Of a DNA stretch of 64,000 bases, positions 8,674 through 16,641 are shown one piece after another. Location: positions 1 through 64,000 of the forward strand of contig NZ_BCXB01000022.1 in the NCBI RefSeq assembly GCF_001894885.1, read 5' to 3'. Made by a program: the position numbers and the translations under genes. Numbering within the stretch: position 1 is the stretch's first letter; each line of letters opens with the position of its first letter. A model generated the notes under the pieces. The model saw nothing but the letters and a program-made list of their open reading frames with translations. It had not been told where the DNA came from and did no database searches. Origin of the DNA: Rhodococcus marinonascens NBRC 14363. Its GTDB lineage: Bacteria > Actinomycetota > Actinomycetes > Mycobacteriales > Mycobacteriaceae.

Positions 8674-9579
8674 GTGCAACCGTATCGTTCGATCCTGTTC
8701 GTACCCGGCCATCGTCCCCGCTGGGTGGACAAGGCGATCGCCGCCGGCGCGGACTGCCTCGTACTCGACCTCGAGGACTCCGTGCCGGCGCTGGAGAAGG
8801 AGTCAGCCCGCGCCACCGTGGCGGAGTCGATCGCCCGGGTCAGGGAGACGAGCACCGACGTCGGCCTGTTCGTCCGGGTGAATCCCTTGGCCACCAAGAT
8901 GACCGGCGCCGACCTCGAGGCCGTCGTGGTGCCGGGACTTACCGGCGTCTTCGCCCCGAAGATCGAGCAGGCTGCGGACGTCTTGCAGTACGACGCCCTC
9001 CTCGACCATTTCGAGCATCGCAACGGGGTGCCGGGACTCGAGTACATCGTCCCCATCGAGACGGTGAAGGCTATCCACAACTGCCTCGAGGTGGCGACGG
9101 CGTCCCTGCGGGTGGGCGCGATGATCGGACCCTCGGCCGAACACGCCGACATCGCCCGGGAGGTCGGTTACGAGTGGACGCCCGAGGGGCTCGAGACGCT
9201 GTACCTGCGCAGCCGTGTCCTTCTCGCGTGCCGGGAAGCGAAGATCCATGCGCTGACCGGGCTCTGGGAGGATCTTGACAACCTCGATGGTCTGCGCCAG
9301 TTCGCGGTCCGGGGACGCCAACTGGGATTCCGCGGCATGATCGTGATCCACCCCACCCACGTGGAGACCGTCAACGACGTGTTCTGCCCGTCCGACGCCG
9401 ACATCGAGTTCTACCGCGGGCTCGTCGAGTCCTATGAGAAAGCCGAGGCACAGGGCACCGGCGCCCTGAGATATCGGGGACTGCACATCGACAGGGCCCA
9501 TTACGACAAGGCAATTCAGTGGCTCGAACGAGCCGAGTCGGTCCGGCTGAGGGCCGGTGCCGAGAGAGGCGAACAGTGA
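8674..9579 (+). CDS. CitE-like (HpcH/HpaI family) acyl-CoA lyase
   Basis: Metal-dependent C-C lyase of the citrate lyase beta/malyl-CoA lyase type, 301 residues with a GTG start preceded by GGGAGGGAA. Motifs include RSILFVPGHRPRW, the Mg-binding LVLDLEDSVP, FVRVNPLATK, GVFAPKIE, the metal-ligand IVPIETVKAI and RVGAMIGPSAEHADI. Stand-alone CitE-like proteins cleave malyl-CoA, methylmalyl-CoA or citramalyl-CoA to acetyl- or propionyl-CoA plus glyoxylate or pyruvate, and no citrate lyase alpha/gamma genes are here. The stop overlaps the MaoC start by one base (TGATG). CitE plus MaoC suggests hydration of an unsaturated dicarboxylyl-CoA followed by cleavage (inference). Confidence 0.88.
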   Translation: MQPYRSILFVPGHRPRWVDKAIAAGADCLVLDLEDSVPALEKESARATVAESIARVRETSTDVGLFVRVNPLATKMTGADLEAVVVPGLTGVFAPKIEQAADVLQYDALLDHFEHRNGVPGLEYIVPIETVKAIHNCLEVATASLRVGAMIGPSAEHADIAREVGYEWTPEGLETLYLRSRVLLACREAKIHALTGLWEDLDNLDGLRQFAVRGRQLGFRGMIVIHPTHVETVNDVFCPSDADIEFYRGLVESYEKAEAQGTGALRYRGLHIDRAHYDKAIQWLERAESVRLRAGAERGEQ

Positions 9580-10046
9580 TGCGCGGTTTGTATTTCGAGG
9601 AGTTCGAGGAGGGGAAGCACTACAAGCACTCCCTCACGCGCACCGTCACCGAGATGGACAATGTCCTCTTCACGTCACTCACGATGAACCTGCAGCCACT
9701 GCATCTCGACGAGGAGTTCGCGAAGAAGTCGATCCACGGACAGCGCGTCGTCAACAGCCTGTTCACCGTGGCCCTGATCGGTGCGTTCCACGTTCCGGAA
9801 CTGACCATGGGAACCACCCTCGGCAACCTCGGCTACGACAAGATCAAATTCCCCCACCCGGTCTTCCACGGAGACACGCTCCGCGGGGAGACGACCATCC
9901 TGAAGAAGCGCGAATCCGAGAGCCGGACCGACAGCGGAATCGTGTGGTTCGAACACCGGGGATTCAACCAGCGTGACGAAATGGTCTGCCTGCTTGAGCG
10001 TGTCGGCCTGATGGCCAAACGCCCCACCGACGAAGAAGGTGCCTGA
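9579..10046 (+). CDS. MaoC-family acyl-CoA hydratase
   Basis: Single hot-dog hydratase of 155 residues. The hydratase-2 motif is recognisable around VTEMDNVLFTSLTMNLQPLH, with the Asn/His pair in MNLQPLHLD, followed by the substrate strand FPHPVFHGDTLRGETTI. The pattern TVTEaDNvlFt..TmN..PLH is characteristic of the mesaconyl-/itaconyl-CoA hydratase branch of the MaoC family, known partners of CitE-like lyases. It is translationally coupled on both sides: TGATG with the CitE-like gene and TGATG with the aldehyde dehydrogenase gene. Substrate assignment to a mesaconyl-type acyl-CoA is inferred from family and neighbour, not shown. Confidence 0.87.
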   Translation: MRGLYFEEFEEGKHYKHSLTRTVTEMDNVLFTSLTMNLQPLHLDEEFAKKSIHGQRVVNSLFTVALIGAFHVPELTMGTTLGNLGYDKIKFPHPVFHGDTLRGETTILKKRESESRTDSGIVWFEHRGFNQRDEMVCLLERVGLMAKRPTDEEGA

Positions 10047-11527
10047 TGACTACTGCGACCGAAGCCAAGAATCCCCTGAAGGATTGGGTCCCCGAGACTC
10101 GGACCCTACTTCTCGGTGACAGGAGCGCCGAGGCCGCGGGTGAGACGTGGGATGTGTACAACCCCGCCACCGAGGCCGTCATCGCGACGGTCACCGGTGC
10201 GTCGTCCGGGCAGGTCGACGAGGCCGTCGCCGCGGCGAGGCAGGCATTTCCGGCCTGGGCTGCGTTGAGTGGGGAGGAGCGGTCGCGGCACATCCACCGC
10301 TTCGCGGACGTTCTCGAGAAGGCCGCGGACAGGCTGCTGCCGTCGATCGTCAACGAGGTCGGCACCCCCGTCTCTCTGGCCGAATACCTCCAGGTGAAGA
10401 TGGCCGTGGACGAGCACCTGCGCTGGGCGGCGGAGGCAGCGAAGACAGACCGCACCATCCACTTGGGCGAATTCGACAAGCCTGTCCCGACGATGAGCGA
10501 CGTCGTACACCAGCCAGTCGGTGTGGTCGCAGCCATTACCGGCTACAACTACCCCCTCAACCTGGCGATCTTCAAGTTCGGCGCAGCCCTGGCCGCCGGA
10601 TGCACCGTGGTGTTGCTGCCCTCGCCGCGGACCCCGCTCACCACGCTGTTCCTCGGCGATCTCATCAAGGAGGCTGGACTGCCGCAGGGCGTCATGAACG
10701 TCGTCATCGGCGGCGCCGACGTGGGACAGCAGCTGTCTTCGCATCCCGGGGTCGACCGGGTGTCGTTCACCGGTTCGGACGGCGTCGGCGCCAAGATCAT
10801 GGAGCAGGCCGCCGCGAATATTGCCGGCGTGACCCTCGAGCTGGGTGGCAAGTCACCCAGCATCGTGCTGCCCGGGGTGAACGTGCAGAAGATCGCCGTG
10901 GAGATGCATCTGCGGTGGTCCCGCAACGGTGGTCAGGGCTGCGCCGCACTCGCCCGACTGCTCGTGCACGAGGCCGTCTACGACGAATTCCTCGACGCCG
11001 GCGCGTCGGCGTTCGACCAGATGGTAGTGGGCGATCCCTGGGACCGCGCCACCAACATCGGCCCCATGATCCGCCCCGATCACCAGGTGCGGGTCCGGGG
11101 CTTCATCGACGGCTCGGTCGCCGAGGGTGGCACGAAGCTGCTCGAGGTCACCAAGTCGCTGCCGGAGAAGGGTTGGTTCGTCAATCCCGTTCTGCTCGGC
11201 GGCCTTCCGCACAGCGCGCGAGCTGTGCAGCAGGAGATCTTCGGGCCCGTCGCGGTGATCGTCCCATTCAAGGACACCGAGGAGGCAATCCGCCTCGCCA
11301 ATGACACCCCCTACGGCCTCGCCGCCAACGTGTGGTGCGACGACCTGGTCGAGGGTCGCCGCGTCGCGGAGCAGGTGCGCGCCGGCACCGTGTGGATCAA
11401 CGGCGGCGGCGCCATGCGCCCCGACGCACCGTTCGGCGGGTACGGCAAGTCCGGTGTCGGTCGTGAGCTCGGCGAGTGGGGTATGCGGGAATACCTCGAG
11501 GTCAAGCACATTCAGTGGCGTATCTAG
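10046..11527 (+). CDS. Aldehyde dehydrogenase (NAD(P)+)
   Basis: Oxidises an aldehyde to a carboxylate; 493 residues, normal for the family. Key parts are the NAD-binding segment GYNYPLNLAIFKFGAALAAG, the FTGSDGVGAKI turn, the general-base glutamate in LELGGKSPSIVLPG and the nucleophilic cysteine in GGQGCAALARLLV. EIFGPVAVI and the C-terminal FGGYGKSGVGRELG complete the fold. The start overlaps the MaoC stop (TGATG). In the proposed route it would convert an aldehyde made from a P450-derived alcohol to the acid that the synthetase activates (inference). The CoA-transferase gene follows by 10 bp. Confidence 0.93.
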   Translation: MTTATEAKNPLKDWVPETRTLLLGDRSAEAAGETWDVYNPATEAVIATVTGASSGQVDEAVAAARQAFPAWAALSGEERSRHIHRFADVLEKAADRLLPSIVNEVGTPVSLAEYLQVKMAVDEHLRWAAEAAKTDRTIHLGEFDKPVPTMSDVVHQPVGVVAAITGYNYPLNLAIFKFGAALAAGCTVVLLPSPRTPLTTLFLGDLIKEAGLPQGVMNVVIGGADVGQQLSSHPGVDRVSFTGSDGVGAKIMEQAAANIAGVTLELGGKSPSIVLPGVNVQKIAVEMHLRWSRNGGQGCAALARLLVHEAVYDEFLDAGASAFDQMVVGDPWDRATNIGPMIRPDHQVRVRGFIDGSVAEGGTKLLEVTKSLPEKGWFVNPVLLGGLPHSARAVQQEIFGPVAVIVPFKDTEEAIRLANDTPYGLAANVWCDDLVEGRRVAEQVRAGTVWINGGGAMRPDAPFGGYGKSGVGRELGEWGMREYLEVKHIQWRI

Positions 11528-11537
11528 GGAGATCATG

Positions 11538-12755
11538 ATGACTGCTTCGTCTGCGGGACCGTTGGCCGGGATTAAGGTTCTCGAGCTGGGGACCATGTAC
11601 GCCGCGCCCACCGCCGGAAGAATGCTCCGCGACTTCGGCGCCGACGTCGTGAAGGTCGAGGACCCCACGACGGGTGACTATGCCCGCCAGTGGGTCCCGC
11701 AGAAGGAGGGGCTGTCGCTCGGCTTCTGCCGTCTCAATACTGGAAAGCGTTCGGTGGGAATCGATCTTCGCTCCGCCGAGGGCCGCGACCTCGTCCTCCG
11801 GCTCGCCGCGGGGGTCGACGTCGTGGTCGAGTCCTTCCGGCCCGGCCGGCTCGAGGAATGGGGACTCGGCTACGAGGAATTGAGCAAGGATCACCCGGGA
11901 CTCGTCATGGCCCGGGTGTCGGGGTTCGGGCAAACCGGCCCCAAACGCCTGCTGCCCGGGTTCGGGACGGTCGCCGAAACGGTCAGCGGCTTCGCGCACG
12001 TCAACGGCTGGCCCGACTCGCCGCCCACGTCCCCACCGTTCGGGTTCGCCGATTCCATCGCCGGGCTGTCGGCCGCGATGGGCGTCGCGATGTCGCTGTA
12101 TAAACGCGAGCGCACCGGACAAGGTGAATGCGTCGACGTCGCCCTGTACGAGCCGCTGATGTTCATCATCGGCGACATGTTCCTCAAGTACACCTCGCTC
12201 GGCGAGATCCAGCAGCGAATCGGCAACAGCACCGGTGCCGCGTCCCCGCGCGGCATCTACGAGGCCGGCGACGGCAGCTTCCTGTCCATCGCGGCGTCCA
12301 ACCAGGGCATCGCGAAGAGGCTGTTCGCGGCGATGGGCCGGCCCGAGGTGATCGAGGATCCCCGGTACGCCACCAACGCCGCCCGGTTGCAGAACAACGA
12401 CGAGGTCCAGGCGATGGTGAAGGACTGGGTGCGGTCGATGCCGCGCGCTGAGGTCCTCGCCATCCTGGAGAAGTTCGAAGTGGTGGCCGCACCGGTCAAC
12501 GATGCCTCGGACGTCGTGGCCGATCCGCACTTCCAGGAACGCACCCTCGTCGAGATCACCGGCAACGACGTGATGAAGGGCGTCCTCATGCCCGGTCCGG
12601 TGCTGCACATAAACGGGTACGAAGGTCCGTCCTACGACGGCGTTCCTGCCATCGGCGAGCACACGGCGGAAGTGCTGTCGTCGGGGCTCGGTCTGAGTGC
12701 CGAGGAGTTGTTGACCCTCGCTGAGGCGGGCGTCGTCAGTCGCTCACCCGGCTAG
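11538..12755 (+). CDS. CaiB/BaiF family (class III) CoA transferase
   Basis: Moves CoA between carboxylates through an aspartyl-CoA intermediate; 405 residues. The N-terminal GIKVLELGTMYAAPTAGRML, DFGADVVKVEDP, the CoA-site segment NTGKRSVGIDLRSAEGRDL and VVVESFRPG are typical. The nucleophilic aspartate is expected in FGFADSIAGLSAAMG. Two ATGs are adjacent: 11538 has GGGAG 5 nt upstream and is preferred over 11535. It closes the nine-gene operon. Possible roles are CoA activation of a dicarboxylate using an internal donor or CoA shuttling in a mesaconyl-type branch; racemases share the fold but usually lack this context. Confidence 0.92.
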   Translation: MTASSAGPLAGIKVLELGTMYAAPTAGRMLRDFGADVVKVEDPTTGDYARQWVPQKEGLSLGFCRLNTGKRSVGIDLRSAEGRDLVLRLAAGVDVVVESFRPGRLEEWGLGYEELSKDHPGLVMARVSGFGQTGPKRLLPGFGTVAETVSGFAHVNGWPDSPPTSPPFGFADSIAGLSAAMGVAMSLYKRERTGQGECVDVALYEPLMFIIGDMFLKYTSLGEIQQRIGNSTGAASPRGIYEAGDGSFLSIAASNQGIAKRLFAAMGRPEVIEDPRYATNAARLQNNDEVQAMVKDWVRSMPRAEVLAILEKFEVVAAPVNDASDVVADPHFQERTLVEITGNDVMKGVLMPGPVLHINGYEGPSYDGVPAIGEHTAEVLSSGLGLSAEELLTLAEAGVVSRSPG

Positions 12756-12912
12756 TACCAGGTGCGTACCTATCGATCCAGGTACGCCCACATCACGTTG
12801 CCGATTCTCGCATCGCCTTGGCTCGCCGGAACGAAAACCGAAGCGATAAAAGGGGAATCGGCGTCACCGAACAGGGCATGCGCGACCGCTCGCCATAAGT
12901 GCCGTTGCAGTA

Positions 12913-13227
12913 CTAGGCGGTGGTGTAGCTGGAGGATTCGAGGGTATTCAACGCGGTGAGCAGCCGGTCGGGGATGGGAGCTTTGGTTCCCTCGGCGCTT
13001 CGCACGGCGTAGGTGATCTTGCCGTGGGCGACGAGTTCGTCGCCGCGGACGAAGTCGAAGCCGAGCGTGTAGGACGCGGTAGCGAGCCAGTCGAGGCCCA
13101 CCGTGCACGTCAGCTCGTCCGCGTCGTCCACGGCACATGGGTTCGTGCTCACTTGACACTCGAGCAGGTCGCCGATCAAGGCGAAGAGATCGCCGACCAC
13201 AGTGCGGGCGCCGGTCGGTCCGCTCAT
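12913..13227 (-). CDS. Short hot-dog-fold (4HBT-like) thioesterase-type protein, possibly truncated
   Basis: A 104-residue frame whose second half reads like the C-terminal strands of a hot-dog thioesterase: ELTCTVGLDWLATASYTLGF, RGDELVAHGKITYAV, then IPDRLLTAL. The N-terminal part carrying the usual catalytic Asp/Asn and helix is short and not recognisable, and the family is usually 130-150 residues. There is no clear ribosome binding site before the ATG. It lies convergent to the large operon and divergent from the ArsR gene. It could be a genuine small thioesterase or the remaining C-terminal part of one. Its identity is only moderately supported. Confidence 0.5.
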   Translation of the reverse strand: MSGPTGARTVVGDLFALIGDLLECQVSTNPCAVDDADELTCTVGLDWLATASYTLGFDFVRGDELVAHGKITYAVRSAEGTKAPIPDRLLTALNTLESSSYTTA

Positions 13228-13339
13228 TGTGAGTTGTCGGCATGTCCGAGTAGTTAAATCGCGACTTCTCCTACGTGCGGTGCATTAATACTTAAGTGAT
13301 TACTTGACTGTCATCAGTGCCTATGCCTACGGTTGTGGC

Positions 13340-13696
13340 GTGCCCGATGACATCGATGCAGTCTTCAAAGCGCTGGCGAATCCCGCCCGGCGCGACGTCA
13401 TCACGCGTCTGGCCTACGGGCCCGCGACCACATCGGCGCTCGCGGGACCGCTTGATATGTCCTTGGCCGCAGTGGTCCAACACTTGCAGCACCTCGAATC
13501 GGCCGATTTGGTCGTATCACGCAAGGTCGGACGGACCAGGGTGTATGAACTACGCCAAGACGGACTTTCGCGCCTGGAGCGGTGGTCGGCAAGCAGGCGA
13601 AATCGCTACGAGGCACGTTTGGACCGGCTCGACGAGGTGGTCGCTGCCCTGACGGCCGCCGACTCGACAGATCAGACCAACCAGAAAGGACCCTGA
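13340..13696 (+). CDS. ArsR-family winged-helix transcriptional regulator
   Basis: DNA-binding repressor type of 118 residues. The start DDIDAVFKALANPARRDVI is diagnostic of ArsR proteins paired with SRPBCC genes. The recognition helix lies in LDMSLAAVVQHLQHLESADL, and the wing in SRKVGRTRVYEL. The GTG at 13340 is chosen because the conserved domain begins there; a TTG at 13304 is the only other in-frame start. No metal-binding cysteines are visible in the recognition region, so it is probably not a metal sensor. Its stop overlaps the next ATG (TGATGAG), giving translational coupling with the SRPBCC gene, the usual partner of this ArsR subclass. Confidence 0.87.
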   Translation: MPDDIDAVFKALANPARRDVITRLAYGPATTSALAGPLDMSLAAVVQHLQHLESADLVVSRKVGRTRVYELRQDGLSRLERWSASRRNRYEARLDRLDEVVAALTAADSTDQTNQKGP

Positions 13697-14145
13697 TGAG
13701 CACTCCCACCCTGAGTCACAGCACAGTGGAGGTGGCCCGCAGTTATCCGGTGTCGCCGGACAAGATCTTCGCGGCCTATGCAGACGTTGAGCGGCGTGCT
13801 TCCTGGACGGCACCCGAGGGGCACGAGGTGGTGTACGTAAGCACCTCGTTCGACCTGGACGGGGTGGATGACTTCCGGTGCGGGCCTGTCGGTCAGGCAG
13901 AACTCACTGGCCGAGTCCGCTACCTCGATATCAAAGAGGGTGTTCGTGTGGTTTATAGCGAGACGATATCGCTGGACTCGGAACCACTGGCTATCTCGTT
14001 GGTGACCTGGAGCCTCGATCCGAATGACATCGGGACCGAGGTCACCGTGGTCTCGCAGATCTGCTCGTTTGTGGGTGACGACATGATCGCCGGCACTCGC
14101 GAAGGACTCTCGATGGCTCTCGACAACCTCGCCACCGCGCTCTGA
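13696..14145 (+). CDS. SRPBCC (AHSA1-like) domain protein
   Basis: A START/Bet v1-like ligand-binding fold protein of 149 residues. Typical parts are the first strand with SRSYPVSPDKIFAAY-like sequence (ARSYPVSPDKIFAAYADVE), the RASWTAPEGHEV loop and the C-terminal helix GTREGLSMALDNLATAL. Family members bind hydrophobic ligands or act as small hydrolases/cyclases; no catalytic residue can be claimed here. It begins inside the ArsR stop codon, so both genes are expressed together. The pair is a common autonomous module in actinobacteria and may be unrelated to the acyl-CoA operons beside it. Confidence 0.85.
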   Translation: MSTPTLSHSTVEVARSYPVSPDKIFAAYADVERRASWTAPEGHEVVYVSTSFDLDGVDDFRCGPVGQAELTGRVRYLDIKEGVRVVYSETISLDSEPLAISLVTWSLDPNDIGTEVTVVSQICSFVGDDMIAGTREGLSMALDNLATAL

Positions 14146-14521
14146 TCTTGCCCGGAATGGATTCGGGGCACGTACTTCACCGATCGCTACACACGAGGCG
14201 AAATGACTCTCCGCCTCCTCGATCGGTCCAACGGGCACACCTCCTATCGGGAGGCCGCTGACCGTGTGGCGCAAGTCCGCTCGGGGCAGGACAACATCTG
14301 AGCTACGGCCCGCCGCCGGACATCTTTGCTTGCGATCAATCAGGCGGCCTCCACTTGCTCTGGCTGCGCCCCGCACACGCGGAGGACACTCGCACCAAGA
14401 GCCGACCCGGACGATTCCAGAGGTGTTCGGAGGTCGATACCGATGGCGGCCAGGGGATCTGCATCGGGAGCCGGGGCAGGTGGCGGGGCGGGGCGGGGTT
14501 AGCATTCTGCGAAGGCTGTGG
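14146..14521. other. 376-bp intergenic stretch, no gene recognised
   Basis: Between the SRPBCC gene and the convergent SDR gene. A forward frame continues from about 14155 to a TGA near 14300 and reads GTYFTDRYTRGEMTLRLLDR and RVAQVRSGQDNI. That is protein-like in composition but has no start, no ribosome binding site and no family I recognise, so it may be a gene remnant. The right part is GC-rich with a run of G triplets near 14480-14500. No terminator with a T-run is visible. Confidence 0.4.
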
Positions 14522-15316
14522 TCATGGCTGACCGCCGTCGACGGTGATGACGGAACCGGTGGTGTAGCTGGACGCGTCGCTGGCGAGGTAGAGCGCGGCG
14601 CCGACGATTTCTTCGGGCTGCCCACCGCGCTTCGCGGCGAATGTCTCGGCGCGGGCCGCGAACGCATCCTTGTCCCACGCGTTGCTCACGTCGGTGAGGA
14701 ACGTGCCCGCCATGATGGCGTTGGTGCGGACCGTGGGGCCGAATGCGCGCGCGAATCCTGCGGTCAGTGCGTTGAGGCCGGCCTTGGCGGCCGCGTAGGG
14801 GAGGATCTCGGGCCGCGGGTGGACCGCGCCGACGCTCGAAATGTTGATGATGGATCCACCGTCGCCCTCGGCCATGCGCGTTCCGACGAGCGAAGTGAGC
14901 CGGAACGGGCCCTTGAGGTTGACGCCGAGAACCTTGTCGAACAGGGTCTCGCTGACCGTGTCGAGGCTCTCGTAGAGCGGCGACATTCCCGCGTTGTTGA
15001 CGAGGACGTCAACCTTGCCGAAGTGGCCGTAGGCGGCGTCAACGAGCCCGTCGATCGAGTCCCATTTCCCCACGTGAACGCTGTAGGGGAGGGCCATGCG
15101 GCCGGTCAGGGCAGTGATCTCGTCGGCAGTGGTCTTGCAGGACTCGAGGTCACGACTGGCGACGACCACGTCGCATCCGGCGGCGGCGAGCCCGAAAGCC
15201 ATGGCACGGCCCAGTCCGCGGCTGCCGCCGGTGACGATGGCGGTGCGCCCCGTCAGGTCGAACGCCTGGCTGGGATCGAAGGGGCCGTGATCCCTCCGGT
15301 CGGTCGATCCTGTCAT
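14522..15316 (-). CDS. SDR family oxidoreductase
   Basis: Classical SDR of 264 residues with an N-terminal extension of about 20 residues before DLTGRTAIVTGGSRGLGRAM. The NNAG motif (VLVNNAGMSPLYE), the catalytic SSVGAVHPRPEILPYAAAK and the C-terminal YTTGSVITVDGGQP are intact. The start ATG at 15316 has GGAGG 10 nt upstream. It resembles 2-deoxy-D-gluconate/gluconate 5-dehydrogenase-like SDRs, but such names are weak for this family. It is divergent from an acyl-CoA dehydrogenase gene across a 154-bp region carrying the island motif, so it is probably a hydroxyacyl or alcohol dehydrogenase of the same regulon (inference). Confidence 0.87.
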   Translation of the reverse strand: MTGSTDRRDHGPFDPSQAFDLTGRTAIVTGGSRGLGRAMAFGLAAAGCDVVVASRDLESCKTTADEITALTGRMALPYSVHVGKWDSIDGLVDAAYGHFGKVDVLVNNAGMSPLYESLDTVSETLFDKVLGVNLKGPFRLTSLVGTRMAEGDGGSIINISSVGAVHPRPEILPYAAAKAGLNALTAGFARAFGPTVRTNAIMAGTFLTDVSNAWDKDAFAARAETFAAKRGGQPEEIVGAALYLASDASSYTTGSVITVDGGQP

Positions 15317-15366
15317 CTGATGGTCCTCCGCGCATAGTCGTCGACGACTGGGTATCCCTTGCTATT

Positions 15367-15382
15367 GTGATCATAGATTACC
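15367..15382. promoter_or_regulatory. Island operator-like motif in divergent promoter
   Basis: Read on the minus strand this is GGTAATCTATGATCAC, closely matching GGTAATCCATGATTAT at 2664-2679. It lies in the short region between a leftward SDR gene and a rightward acyl-CoA dehydrogenase gene. It is interpreted as another copy of the island operator by similarity only. Confidence 0.4.
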
Positions 15383-15470
15383 GGTGGTGATGCAGTTCAC
15401 GTCCCGAATGCCTCAACACGTGCCCGGCGGCCGACGCGTCTTTCGAGAATCATGAAGAATGGAGTACGAC

Positions 15471-16619
15471 GTGAGTATCGATCAGCAGGAACTCTTCGCG
15501 CTACCGGCCGAGTACCGAGACTTGCAGGCGGAAGCGCGGGATCTCGCTGCGTCGTGTGCCGATATCGCGGCGCGCGCCGACGAAGCCGATAGCCTCGACA
15601 CTGACACCCGGAAGCGGTTGCGGGCATCCGGTCTGGCCCGCGTCGTCGTTCCCGCTCGATTCGGCGGACGCTACGAACGGGTCGATTCCCTGGCCGTCAC
15701 CCTCGTCCGCGAGCAACTGGCCGCGGAGTCGGCGCATCTCGATTCCCTGTTCGCGATGCAGGGCATCGGCAGCTACGGCATCGCCGTCGGCGGATCCGAG
15801 GAACTGCAGCGCGAATGGCTGCCGAAGGTTGCGAACCTCGACGCCATCGCTGCTCTCGGGCTCACCGAACCCCACGTCGGATCCGATTTGAAAGCGCTGA
15901 CCACCACAGTCGTCGAGCGCGACGGAAAGCTGGTGGTCAACGGACACAAGTCGTTCATCACCAACGGGGGCGACGCCGACTTCTATAGCATTCTGGCGCG
16001 CGAGGGCGACGGATACTCACTGGTCCTGGTGCCAACGGACGCTCCCGGTCTGTCGACGCAGCGGCCGCACCAGATCATCGCCCCGCACGTCCTCGGCGAC
16101 GTGATCCTCGAGAACGCCGAAGTGCCGATCGGCAACCGTATCGGCGAACAGGGCAAGGGCTTCGGTCTCGTGCTCGCGACACTCGCCACATTCCGCGTCT
16201 CCGTCGCGGGCGCCGCGGTGGGGATGGCCGAGGCAGCGTTGCGCGAAGCGGTGCGCCACGCCAATGGTCGCGAGCAATTCGGAGTGAATCTGTCCCGGCT
16301 GGGTTCGGTGCCCGAGCACCTCGCCTCAAGCTGGACCGACATCGAGATGGCCCGTTCGCTCACCTACCGCGCGGCCGCGGCGGCCGCCCGCGACGCCCGC
16401 GGCAACCTCCACCTGTCGTCGATGGCCAAGGTCGGAGCGACCGAAATGGCCGCCCGGGTGATCGACCGGTCGGTGCAGATTATGGGCCGATTCGGACTCG
16501 TGCGCGGCGGAAAGCTGGAACGCTTGTACCGCGAAGCACGGCCGATGAGGATCTACGAGGGATCCACCGAGGTCATCCTCGATTCCCTCGCGAAACAGCT
16601 GATCAAGGACCGCCACTAG
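15471..16619 (+). CDS. Acyl-CoA dehydrogenase
   Basis: Third complete acyl-CoA dehydrogenase in the island, 382 residues from the GTG at 15471. That start has GGAG 6 nt upstream; an in-frame ATG at 15459 is an alternative. The FAD segment LGLTEPHVGSDLKALT, the strand NGHKSFITNGG and the C-terminal QIMGRFGLVRGGKLERLYRE are clear. The standard catalytic glutamate is present in RIYEGSTEV, unlike the two dehydrogenases of the big operon. It is followed 22 bp later by korA and may be cotranscribed with it, and it is divergent from an SDR gene. Confidence 0.92.
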   Translation: MSIDQQELFALPAEYRDLQAEARDLAASCADIAARADEADSLDTDTRKRLRASGLARVVVPARFGGRYERVDSLAVTLVREQLAAESAHLDSLFAMQGIGSYGIAVGGSEELQREWLPKVANLDAIAALGLTEPHVGSDLKALTTTVVERDGKLVVNGHKSFITNGGDADFYSILAREGDGYSLVLVPTDAPGLSTQRPHQIIAPHVLGDVILENAEVPIGNRIGEQGKGFGLVLATLATFRVSVAGAAVGMAEAALREAVRHANGREQFGVNLSRLGSVPEHLASSWTDIEMARSLTYRAAAAAARDARGNLHLSSMAKVGATEMAARVIDRSVQIMGRFGLVRGGKLERLYREARPMRIYEGSTEVILDSLAKQLIKDRH

Positions 16620-16641
16620 GTAGAGAGATCTTGGTGCATCG

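Noticed and set aside
12764-12787. Terminator after the large operon (GCGTACC/GGTACGC hairpin)
   Set aside because: Short 7-bp stem with a 10-nt loop and no T-run; too weak to call.
12770-13243. 157-codon minus-strand ORF overlapping the hot-dog fragment
   Set aside because: Arg/His-rich shadow of the better-supported hot-dog frame.
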